From the NCBI RefSeq assembly GCF_040581485.1, contig NC_090131.1:2790001-2854000 (forward strand): 64,000 nucleotides of DNA, given 5' to 3'. The translations under genes were made by a program, and so were the position numbers. Position 1 is the first letter of the stretch, and every line of letters begins with the position of its first letter. This stretch comes from Linepithema humile. Taxonomy: Eukaryota > Arthropoda > Insecta > Hymenoptera > Formicidae. Below the pieces are notes generated by a model, which worked only from the letters and a program-made list of their open reading frames with translations, was not told the origin of the DNA and ran no database searches. Positions 54,596 through 64,000 of this stretch are shown one piece after another.

Positions 54596-54610
54596 CAACT
54601 TTGCTTGCAG
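54596..54610 (+). promoter_or_regulatory. 3' splice site of exon B
   Basis: The acceptor CTTTGCTTGCAG ends at 54610. The pyrimidine tract directly before it is short. A longer T run and CT-rich stretch sit further up, at about 54515-54560. The branch point is not clear: TCAACT near 54595-54600 is close to the exon, and other A residues further up are possible. Confidence 0.8.
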
Positions 54611-55093
54611 GTGGCTTAAGCACGATTGCGATTGTGCGCATCGAAGTGACGGATATAAACGATAACCGGCCGATTTTCGAGCCGCAGAAATACAATGTGA
54701 CCCTGCGTAGCGACAGCACGGCGCACGGCCCGATCCTCAGGCTGGCGGCGACCGATCTCGATGCCGGTGTCTTCGGCCAATTCACCTATCGCATCACCAG
54801 CGGCAACGAGGCCTCGATCTTTCGCATCGATCGCAATACTGGCGAGCTGCATGTGGCAAAATCGAGCCAGCTCTCGCGGTCGTCGTTGCATCAGTTCAAC
54901 GTATCGGCGACGGACGCGGCTGGTCTGAAGAGCATCGTCGATGCCGAGGTCAAGGTCGCTGTCTCCTCCGCCGGACACAGAATAGCCACCTGCGAGAAGC
55001 CACGCTACACCGTCACGGTCAAGGAAAACGTCCCGCAGAACACCGTCGTTGCTGGCGTGAAGGACACCGCGACAGCATCATCTTCCTCGACAG
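54611..55093 (+). CDS. ds: dachsous exon B: end of EC6, all of EC7, start of EC8 (internal exon)
   Basis: A 483-base exon, phase 1 at both ends, that continues exon A exactly (g|gt Gly codon). It encodes 161 residues. GLSTIAIVRIEV leads to DINDN (54652-54666), closing EC6 with a normal calcium linker. EC7 follows with PIF, two sequons (NVT at 54694, NVS at 54898), the DLD calcium motif (54754-54762) and GNEASIFRIDRNTGEL. It then has LSRSSLHQ (54871-54894) where LDRE is expected, and SSAGHR (54964-54981) where DxNDN is expected. EC8 opens with CEKPRY (from 54991) and VKENVP, then a Ser/Thr-rich stretch up to the GTACGT donor. From memory, fly Dachsous EC7 shows the same NDNRP, GNEAGIFRIDR-TGE and EK-RY-VKE pattern and also lacks LDRE and DxNDN here. 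The protein acts outside the cell, in the extracellular rod of Dachsous. Reading past the donor stays open to 55329 but loses all cadherin similarity. Confidence 0.92.
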
Positions 55094-55099
55094 GTACGT
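55094..55099 (+). promoter_or_regulatory. 5' splice site of exon B (GTACGT)
   Basis: GTACGT follows TCGACAG, a CAG/GT-type donor. It splits a Gly codon after its first base (phase 1), so the next exon, outside this window, must begin in phase 1. Confidence 0.85.
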
Positions 55100-55989
55100 C
55101 AATTCGCTTTTATGCCGGGCCTTTTCATTGGCCGTCTGTTACATTCTCGCGATGCATCATCGCTCGTGTAACCACGTCGAGCGCGTGCCAAGATTACTAT
55201 GATCGTGACTCGATGAATAATAGAGATTTTTTCCTCATCGTGCAAATTTTATACTTATATAAATTTATGAAACGTCCGCGTCTACGTTGTATTTTCATAA
55301 ATCATTTTCGCACATTATTTTCCCATTAACATACATATCGTGTGCTTTTTCGCGATTTCTCAAACATTAAATTTATAACGCGACAGACTCACATATATCT
55401 TTGCGTAACTTCAGGAGTCATGTGCGTCTGAGTTTTTGAAATGAAGGTACGATACTTGATTTCTCGCGGTTGGCTGGCGAATGCCTACGAAAACGTATTC
55501 CACGCGCGGCTACCGTGTTAGCATAGTCGCGTCACGAGTAAAACGCCGTGGACTTGGCGAACGCCTACGTGTACGCCGAGGCACGATGCGCGCGGCCCTA
55601 AAAGCTGAACGCGCATTACGAATGAAGATATCCACTCCGCCTTTTCCTCCTTATACGTGATCGGTGAAGCGCGGCTTTACACCGCGGTATGCCTCGATAT
55701 CCTTTCGCGAGCACGCGCGAAGTCCCACATATTCGCATGCTATTTAAAGACATTCACCGCTCCACGTAGCGCCGTGTACACACGCCGACAATATAGATCG
55801 AACAAGGTGTTCCGCAAGACTCCACCAAACCCTCGAAATGCAAGAACTTCCATGAATTCAGCAGAAGATGGGTTGGCGGGGAAAGCGGCTCCGGTCGGAT
55901 CAAACAGGTGGTCATCGAAAGCAGGGGAGAAATAGGATTCGCGCAGCGGGCGGAGGCGGAGAGTACGAGGAGAGAGAAAAAGAGATAGA

Positions 55990-56011
55990 AAGAGAGAGAG
56001 AGAGAGAGAGA
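55990..56011. repeat. (GA)n microsatellite
   Basis: Pure GA run at the left edge of the CpG-rich stretch. Confidence 0.93.
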
Positions 56012-56109
56012 TAGACACGGGGGAGGATTGAGTTCCGGTAAGGTCGCGGACGGACGGGTGGGTGGACTGCTCCGTGCCGATACACCGGGGTGCGGGAGAG
56101 AACGAACGA

Positions 56110-56166
56110 GGGGGAGCGAACAGGGGGAGGGCAAAGGAGAGGGGCGGGGGGGGGAAAGGCGGGAGG
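56110..56166 (+). other. G-rich stretch with G-quadruplex potential
   Basis: Several G runs of three to nine, inside a CpG-rich stretch. Two further pure runs occur at 6257-6267 and 41833-41845, and C runs at 41207-41226. Confidence 0.7.
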
Positions 56167-56472
56167 AGGTACGTATCCGTGTTTCCACACTGGTGGTACA
56201 TCCGATGCAAGATACGGCGCGTCACGACCCGCGCTCACCGTGCCGTATACCCGATGCACCGTGTAAACTGTCCCGTGCGGTATCGAGCGGCACGGCGCGC
56301 GGTACGTTATAGGCCCGGAGGATGCCGGATAGTTTACACGGCGGTGCCGTACCGGTGGGTCGTATTGTTCGCCCGGCATGGCCCGCATATGCAGCCTGTT
56401 GCATATCAATGCGCGCGAGGTCCGAGTGCGCGCCTCCTTCACCGAGCGACGACGTGCATCCCTCTCCCCCGC

Positions 56473-56474
<2 letters not shown>

Positions 56475-56513
<39 letters not shown>
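56475..56513. repeat. (CT)n microsatellite
   Basis: Pure CT run of about 38 bp within a pyrimidine-rich stretch (56455-56610). Confidence 0.95.
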
Positions 56514-56514
<1 letters not shown>

Positions 56515-57241
56515 CTCTTCTATTCTTCCTCGTGTTCTTCCTCCTCGTGCTTCTCGCTCCGCCTCGTCCCCTGGCCCCCTGCTCGTCTCTCTCCTCTCTT
56601 TCTCCCAATGCACACTGGCCGCGAGTCGAAACGAGGGAAAGGGAGGATCCGTAAGCTGCGCTATCTGGGGTTAAAAAGTATCCTGACCCCGCACGACGCA
56701 CGGTCTCGATTCACGGTGGATTCTCGTAGTCCTCGTCGCCGTTCCCGTCTCGGTACGTCTCCCTCGTAAAAACGTCCGGCCTCAGCGATCTATGTACCGC
56801 ACTAGAAACGCGCTTCTCGGATCCGTCGCGTCTTCGCGGCAGTAGTACGCGTTAGATAAATCGCAATTATGATTCGCGTGGGAGTTCGCGCTCTGAACCG
56901 TGCGAGAAATGGTTGCTTGTAATTTGCTTGTGACAAAAAATTACGCTTTTTTTTTCCCATTTTCCTTATCTCTATATCAAGTCGTTTTTTTGCGTATGCA
57001 AGTCTAAGAGACTTGCAAATAAAATGTAAGATACAAAATGCGAAGTGTGTCTTATATGTGACACGAAACAACGAGTACCGATCCGCGCGCTGCACATTCA
57101 AAGTTGTCCTTCCGGCATTGGCGCGATCGGCCGGTCAGTTTCAGAACTCGACTTCCAATCGGCCACGCGTCCGGCCGAGAACCAGTTCGCGCAGAAGAAC
57201 GCGGCCTGACACTCGGGCCCGCAATATTTGACACACGGCAG

Positions 57242-57259
57242 CCAATCAGATTATCAGAT
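57242..57259 (+). repeat. direct repeat 4, copy a
   Basis: CCAATCAGATTATCAGAT is repeated exactly at 57690-57707, and both copies are followed within a few bases by AGTTGA. Confidence 0.8.
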
Positions 57260-57313
57260 TAAAGTTGAACGGGCCAGCGATCGTCGGCACAGGTGCGGTT
57301 CGTTTCGGTTGTA

Positions 57314-57315
<2 letters not shown>

Positions 57316-57388
<73 letters not shown>
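57316..57388. repeat. (GA)n microsatellite with two AAA interruptions
   Basis: GA run of about 70 bp, lying between the two similar elements at 57242 and 57690. Confidence 0.95.
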
Positions 57389-57389
<1 letters not shown>

Positions 57390-57689
57390 GACTCTCGCGG
57401 ACGCGCATTGACGTGCACCGACGGTTCGTGCTACCATTTTGCGACATCTGTTCCAATAAATCCGAGCAGCTCCCGATGAAACAGAACGAATGTCGCTTCG
57501 CTTTGCATCTCGATTAGATTAATTATATTGATCAGTCGGTTCCTAGCGACAAAACGACGATAAAACTTTAGTGACACAAAATATTGTTTCACTGTTAAAC
57601 ATTAATGCTAATGACATTTGATATAAATTATCATTCAACTTTAACATGCGCATTTTATTTTGCACAATGTGACATTTATTGTGGAACAT

Positions 57690-57707
57690 CCAATCAGATT
57701 ATCAGAT
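57690..57707 (+). repeat. direct repeat 4, copy b
   Basis: Exact 18-base copy of 57242-57259, on the other side of the GA tract. Confidence 0.8.
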
Positions 57708-57738
57708 CGAGTTGACGCGAAGTGAGAAATAAAAGACC

Positions 57739-57779
57739 AGACTACTACTTTACGATCACCTGTTCCGATAAAGTAGTCT
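57739..57779. other. hairpin with E-box in the loop
   Basis: AGACTACT-(AC)-TTTA on the left pairs with TAAAGTAGTCT on the right, leaving one small bulge. The loop contains CACCTG. A structured RNA, a factor-binding site or chance are all possible. Confidence 0.55.
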
Positions 57780-58150
57780 TCGCGTGAGCGCTTCTCGAAT
57801 CACGCGAAAAACGCGATCATTAGGGTGTCACAAGCGAGGAAAGAGGGATCGTTTCGACGACGCTTCGGGCGTCCGTTAAAACCGACGTAGACGAAGCCCT
57901 TATTGGGAAGCAGTTGTTCAGTTCGCGGACGATTCTTCCATAAAATCTAACGACAAAGTGAAGGACGCGCCTCATTTTACGGTCGAGTTTATGGCGTCTG
58001 AAAAAGAATTCGGCTAGAAAAGATTCGGTTTTATCTTATCCGCGGAACGAACGGCCTTTTCGGTTTGATCGGGAAAAAAAAAAAGAGCAAGGTGTCCGGA
58101 ACGACGAATTCGAAGGTTGTGATAAAAAAATAGAAACGAGGCGTATCGTT

Positions 58151-58203
58151 ATGCACTCACTTGACGTCGTTTTACTAGATTGTCGGAATCTAGTGACGTG
58201 CAT
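58151..58203. other. nested inverted repeats (hairpin)
   Basis: ACTAGATT (58174-58181) and AATCTAGT (58187-58194) form a perfect 8-bp stem around GTCGG. Outside it, ATGCAC (58151-58156) pairs with GTGCAT (58198-58203), but with unequal spacing. This does not look like a standard microRNA precursor. Confidence 0.5.
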
Positions 58204-58834
58204 AGAAAGTACGGCGCGACGGTGATTGACACGTGGATCGCGGATAGAAAGCGAGATTAACGACATTGGGATGGATCGTGTTGGAAATCGGCATTGTAAA
58301 CGCACGACGAACGGGTCAATCGATACATACCGGTAGTTTGCTCGCTCCCTGGCTCGCGAGAGTCCGGCGCGAACACGAAACAAGACGGCCGTTGTTGAAC
58401 AGCAGTTTCGCAGCACGCGGAAGAAGCGATAACGACGGTAACAAGCGTCTTCGTTAGAAGGCTAAGGTGCAATCGGCAACTGCTCATCAGAAAGTCGCGC
58501 CGCTTACTCTCGCGAGCTTTCTCGCTTCGCACGCGCGATTATGCATCTCAGCAATTCACGGACAAAAATCGGGAGAACTGCTAGACGAGCGTGCACTCGC
58601 ATAGTCGGTTTAACACGCTCTCCTTGCGAATCGGATATTATCTCGCGCTGGATAAAAAAATTTGAAAAATCCCCGTCTAAATCATTCACCGTCTTCGCCG
58701 TGCATAATCCAAAACGCGGATAATTAGGATGAATAACGCAGTGAGTTTGAAGGTGATTTTGCCGGGAATTCGCGGATCGAGTATTTCGTACTTTTCGAGG
58801 CCCCGGCATTCTTGTCGAAAGAATGCGCGCTTCT

Positions 58835-58853
58835 TTCTCTCTCTCTCTCTCTC
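58835..58853. repeat. (TC)n microsatellite
   Basis: Short TC run. A broken TC run also occurs at 60331-60356. Confidence 0.9.
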
Positions 58854-58902
58854 GAGTGCCGGTCGGGAAGACACGGGCCGAACGAGAAGATCGGAGCGGG
58901 CA

Positions 58903-58990
58903 GAACGAAAGAGAAGGATGCGAGTGCGAGGAGAGAAGGAAGAGGAAGAGGAAAAGGGGGAGGACGAGGAGGAGGACCGTCGTCGTCGCC
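58903..58990 (+). repeat. purine-rich strand-asymmetric tract
   Basis: A long run of G and A with few pyrimidines (GAGGA, GAAGAGG and GGAGGA words), followed by CGTCGTCG. Such tracts can form triplex DNA. A smaller one lies at 40070-40112. Confidence 0.7.
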
Positions 58991-61608
58991 GAGGTCGCAT
59001 AAATCGTCGTGAGTCGGATTCCGGGCAGCCGAACGCAAGCCGCCATTGTCCGAGACTTTTTGCCCCTCTCTCCCTGCCGCGGAGGCTGCCGCTGCGGAGA
59101 GCTGCACTCTTTGCATATGCTTTAAATATCGCCGCTCGCTTTGAGGGCTTCCAGCACCACGTCCTCTCCTCTCCGTTCTCTCTTCTCTGCGCGAAGAAAA
59201 GACAGCGAAGCGCGGGGCGAGGAGCGCGGAAGGGTGAGAGTAGGAGGAATGAGAGATGAGGAACGTCGAGAGAGGAGCCCAAAGTTCGCTGACTGTCGAC
59301 TGCTCTCGCCCGCGAATGGCATTAGATGCATCGCGCCCCTGCGATTTGTTCGCCGAAGGCGTGTTCGAGCGCGATACGCGTTAAGAGAAAAATAAAATGA
59401 GCGATTTTACGGCGGGATTTATTTCAGTCACTTTTACATCTGCAAATTTAATCACCCGCATTTTCTTTAAACAACGACGTAAAAGACGAATAAAAAGGAG
59501 GGGGGGGGAATTGATATTTGGAGAACCACCTCGACCGAACAACGGTAATCTTATCCGCGCGACACATCGTCCATCTTTAACGAATTTAACGATGACACCA
59601 TAAAGATCAACGCGCACTACAGTCATTTAAGGCTGGCTATAAAGATACATCCGGATATAACGCGTGAAAACGATCCGGCCGTAACGTCCCGAAATAGCGT
59701 ATAATCCGCCACTCTCGTCGATGATCAAATCGTCAGAAATGTTTGTTTGAGTTAATAATACGATACCACGGTATTTACACTATCCGCTTTATGTTAATTG
59801 TTATGCTTTCATATGTCATAATACATAAATTATTCTACGCGATAAAATCCAGTTGAATTCCTTACACAAACACGACGTTTTGGGTAAATATTCGGCGGGA
59901 CAAACACGTCGAATTCGTCAGTTCGAAGGTGTATGTTTCTTTCACAAGTGCACGCCGTCCCTTTTTCCCCGCCACCGAGTTCCCGTCATGATTCTTTTCT
60001 CCGTTCTCGCCGATCTCCGCGGATCTCTTCTCCTCTCTTCCCGAGTCGCTCTCTCGTGCGCTTCTGCACGTCGTGCTTTCGCCGGACTTGCAAATTTCGC
60101 GCGGCAATCGCCTCTTCGGAATCCGCACGGCGAGCGGCTCGGACCTCGGAGAGAGGAACCCGACCTAAACCCGTGCCGTGAAGATTCGCGGATCGAGATA
60201 GCGCGGCGCGCTGCCACGCCAGCGACGACGAATACTCGCGGTCTGATTTGCGTAACGTTCCCGGAATTTCATCTTCTCGCGACGACTTTAGTACACTTTG
60301 CGATCTTCTTGGACTTCGAGTGAACCCTCCTGTCTCTCTCTCTTTCTCTCTCTTCTCGGCACTTGGCGAATAATTCTTCCCGTACTTCATTCTTGCACAC
60401 ACACACACGCAGCCGTTGTTTGCCGTTCCTGTCGTCGGGATCCGATTGTTATTTAAAGTTATGCGCGCCATTAATTCAGCGCACCACTGCCTTTGTCCCC
60501 GAGGTTTTAATTAGTTTCCTTCGTACCGAGGCGCCGAGGCGTACAAAGTTACGCGCGGTTCGCGCGTAATTAATTCACCTTGTCGCCGACTTTATGTTCG
60601 ATGTTTTCATTATTCTCTCTCTCTCTCCTCGGCGCGGCTGTCATGAGAAGTATATTTTTTGGCGAACGTTGCAATTATCATCTCACGTTATCTGTAATTA
60701 TATTCACGATATTTATCTTGATATGACTAAGAGATTACTAACGCAAAGCGTCAACAGTTTTTCTTTTGCAATTTTTTTTTTTCGCTCTTGCGAAGTCTGC
60801 TTTCGCGATGAGGGCTAGTTTAAAAATCGCGTCGGCTGCAATCTGAAAGATTACTTTCTCTCTACATACATTTCTGCTGCGAATCGAGCTTCGTATTAGC
60901 ATCTTTCAGAAGCGAGCTGTACCCGAGGGAAGATGTGGCGAATGGTAGAAACAGCGAAGATAAAGAGATGGCGGGACTCCAGGAATATAATTCTAGTTGT
61001 TCGCTTTTCGCCGGTCCTGCGCGCACCGGCTTATATCATTTTCGACGGCGGCTGTTTATTGCCGAATGCAAATCGCTCGCTGAACCGCGACGGTTTCTCA
61101 GACTGCGCGCACCTCGACAAGCAGCGATGTATCGCGCGTGGTGAGCGACACAGTTAATTAAGTCGCTTACTAAAATAGATTCGAGATCGATGTCCGTGTA
61201 TCAGCGACAAACTTTCTAGCCAGTTTTCTCCTTTGCAAATATCTTTCTCTCTTTAAATCTCGAGTAAATATCATTTTTGTATACCGTGCACATTTTTCAA
61301 GCGCGTGTCTTCGCTTCTTTCTTCTCTGAATTTATTTTAGCCATTGTTCGCCACATTGTTGCTGCGCGGTGCCTTCGTGCCCGTAGCGGCAAGATTGTTG
61401 CAGCGACTATTGTTACTCAGATCGCGATTCAGAGATACTCCGCCGGGCAAGAGAATCTCGGAAAAGCTTCTTAAACGTATTCCACCGCGGAGGTCATTCG
61501 TGGACCGCTGGAATTCGCAGATGCTCGCGAGATACACCGTGGCGGCGCAAGTACGTTTCGCTATCTCGGCTCTAGAAGCATTCGCGTTTGCGCGCTTGCA
61601 CACGTATG

Positions 61609-61610
<2 letters not shown>

Positions 61611-61654
<44 letters not shown>
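61611..61654. repeat. (CA)n microsatellite
   Basis: Pure CA run of about 44 bp, the only long CA repeat in the window. A shorter one lies near 60395-60408. Confidence 0.96.
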
Positions 61655-61656
<2 letters not shown>

Positions 61657-64000
61657 CACAGGCGGGGCTGCACGCATACACCTACCTACACATCGTCGCT
61701 TCGCCGCAATCGTTTTCAATCCTATGCTATAGGCACGCGGGGTAAAAAGAAGCAACGAGCATTGCAGAAATCTCCGCCGCGCGCGCATTTGCTTTGCAAC
61801 CGACATTATAGCTTTCCGATCCGGCAATCGTAAAGTTCTTGTCTCTTTTCCGGTATTCGTACGCCGTTCAATTTAAACATTGTAGCGTACGTGGCATCGC
61901 GGCCGTAGGATGCGAATACAGGAACAAAGTTTCATCCGAGAAATTCTACCGAAGTTTATGCCGCATATTCTAATCACGCGCTGTCATCGCAATCATTTCT
62001 AGTCTCGTGCTGCAAAGCGCGACAAAAAGAAACTCGATTGGCACGCTGCGATGAATGCAGTAGTGCCGCGTTTTCGCGGTATTATTGGCAGACGTGTGAG
62101 TTGATATATAAAAATGCAACAACACGATAGAATCAAATTAGAATCTGATATTTCTGATTCAATTCGCTTTTACGATTTTTCTCTTTATTGATTTATAATT
62201 TTTTTGCGTTCCAACATCCGCGCCTCCGGTTTTTGCAGCTTTTTTTTGTCGTTTAATTCAACTTATGTTTAATAATTCCAAACGCCTCGTCATTAGGTAA
62301 TTTGTTTCGATTCGTTTTGTAGCATGAAAAGAACTGTTGCTAGTTGTGAGGCACCCTGTAGATATACCGATAGCGACGTGTGGTACGAGGGAAAGGGATG
62401 AGAGAAGATAGACCGGGCTCTCGACTCTACACTCCTCGCCTCCCCACGCCTTCTATGATGCGCCTCGACTCTTATCTCGCGCCTCGTTATCGCCGTTTAC
62501 CATCGCACGGAGAGCGGCAAGTGGAGACTTGACGCGCGCACGTGTGTATGTGTAGCCGCGCATATATATCTTTTTCCCGCTCTTGCTCGGATCCTTCGGC
62601 GATTCGATCCCTCGAGCTCCGCTTCGCCTGGAATTTCGTCGAGCCGGCCGGGGGAGAATTACTGTGCTGTAATCCTAGATGAGATTGTCCCGGCGGAAAA
62701 GAAACCACGGAGGTGTACTGGAAGGTGCGATAAGAGCGCGCACCGATGTTCTATGAGCGCCGACTTTAGCCGAGCTGCGCGCGCTCGGTGTAATCCTGTT
62801 TTGTTGCGGATCGCATGGATCGCAACCATTGCAGATTGCCGCATATCGAATCTGGTTCGTCTCGGCGCTCCGGTAACATCGCACACTAGCCCTTTGGTAA
62901 ACTTGAGCTCGATACGGATTTTCTCATTGCATTCTATAAAGGATTGAACTGCGTGTAAAACCGTTTCAGCTGCGCTTTCCTCCAATAACAATCGCGATAT
63001 CGCGTCTCGCGCGAAATTTTTACAATCGCGATTCGAATTTTATCTCCACATAATGCTCGAAAACAATCCTTACTTATGTCTCGTTCGATTGCGAAAATAT
63101 CCCGCGGCGGTTTTCGTTTCACCAAAGCGGGCAGCGCCATTATTGCGACGTGTGTCACGTATCAAAGACACTTCGCATTAAAAGACGCGGCGGTGAAATG
63201 GGATAGCCAATGCCGAAGTTTATTTTAATTTATTTTCACGTCGCCGGGGAGTCTTATTGTCACCGTCCATTGTCTTGTCCCTCTCGGCCGCCATACATTT
63301 CTGGATCCTCTTGCCATCTTCTCTCCGATTCTTCGTCTGCGCTCTCAACTGGACGTACACTCGACCGTTTAGCTGTGTCTTCACCCCGGGATGTCTTACG
63401 CGTGTACAGAGCTCTATTCGTTTGTTCAAACAGTCCGCGCTGCTCGAGTTTCTTACGCTATTATGCACTGCATACACTCGTCGTGCACCGCGGTCGATTA
63501 CTTAAGCCACGGAGCAATGAACCGTGGGAAACGGACATGTTAAATGACGAAATCTACAAGACGAATACGATTAGCCTGGCGATCGATACATCGAAGTGTC
63601 AATAAACCGTCGGTTGATCGACTCAAGCGCGATCTCTCCGCGACGTTGTTCCAAGACGTACGCGAAAAGAAAAAAAAAACAATCAAAATTTATTCAATAG
63701 AGCACTCGATCGTTTTCATACCGCAGTAAAAAGTTTTGACGATCCATCAACCAATCGATCGAATGCTGTGTTAATAAATTTTTTGAATCTCCAACAAAAT
63801 TTATTTTCAGATCTGTATCTGGCCAAATTTTTAGATCTTTCAGCAAAAGTATTCTTTCCGTCACGATCTAAAAGTAAGAAAACCGACTCGCTTTACGTGT
63901 CGTGGAGATTGAGCGTTTGAAATTTCTTACGAGTTTTCAATTACACGCACGTTACGCAAAAAGCGACCGTCCTTCCATTAACGAATATCATTCCGACTGA

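Larger units (their letters stand above)
49656..54610 (+). other. ds: ds intron between exons A and B (4,955 bp)
   Basis: GT...AG intron, phase 1, with no recognised exon inside. It holds a 23-base A run (50595-50617) and two diverged copies of a short element at 50875-50895 and 51302-51322, the second preceded by an inverted E-box. The 3' end (54410-54600) is AT-rich. Direct continuity of the EC6 repeat across the splice makes a missed exon here unlikely. Confidence 0.85.
55094..64000 (+). other. ds: 5' part of the next ds intron (at least 8.9 kb)
   Basis: No phase-1 exon with cadherin character follows exon B in the window. 56020-56720 is a CpG-rich stretch with G runs and a long CT tract. 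Two similar elements flank a GA tract at 57242 and 57690, followed by hairpins at 57739-57779 and 58151-58203. 58903-58990 is purine-rich and 61611-61654 is a CA repeat. 62110-62300 and 63670-63850 are AT-rich. Confidence 0.7.

Noticed and set aside
56062..56769. A 235-codon frame and several overlapping frames on both strands
   Set aside because: Low-complexity G- and CT-rich DNA gives long open frames in many phases at once, with no domain.
62352..62372. ACCCTGTAGAT, like the start of mature miR-10
   Set aside because: The match ends after 11 bases. The known mature miR-10 is almost invariant, and no hairpin with the right arm is visible.

Overview
This window is eukaryotic genomic DNA, almost all of it non-coding. 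It probably comes from a hymenopteran insect, most likely an ant. That guess rests on a fly-like dachsous protein carried on small exons between very long introns, on CpG-rich DNA (CGCG, GCGC and TCGCGA-type words everywhere, with no visible CpG depletion), and on many (GA)n tracts. The species cannot be fixed from the sequence. Nothing looks prokaryotic: there are no operons, no ribosome binding sites and no dense coding.

Only two segments can be supported as coding. Both are internal exons, on the + strand, of one gene, a dachsous (ds) orthologue, which encodes a giant atypical cadherin. Exon A (49475-49655) carries most of a cadherin repeat. Exon B (54611-55093) finishes that repeat, carries a whole second repeat and starts a third. 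The splice phases agree (0 in, 1/1 at the junction, 1 out). Compared from memory with Drosophila Dachsous, they correspond to about EC6, EC7 and the start of EC8. The rest of the gene (signal peptide, EC1-5, the later repeats, transmembrane and cytoplasmic parts) lies outside the window.

Layout: 1-49474 holds no exon I can support and is best read as the large intron upstream of exon A, although nested non-coding genes or intergenic DNA cannot be excluded. 49656-54610 is the intron between the two exons. 55094-64000 is the 5' part of the next intron. The non-coding DNA contains simple repeats (one pure GA tract of about 108 bp), G-quadruplex-type tracts, perfect palindromes, hairpins, and four pairs of diverged direct repeats that may be old transposon copies or duplicated regulatory elements.

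The protein feature most worth following is the EC7-EC8 boundary. All the usual calcium-binding motifs (LDRE, DxNDN and the next DxD) are degenerate there together, so this stretch of Dachsous probably has a calcium-poor, bendable linker. I found no CRISPR array, no recognisable transposase or reverse transcriptase, no tRNA or rRNA gene, and no convincing new multi-gene system.
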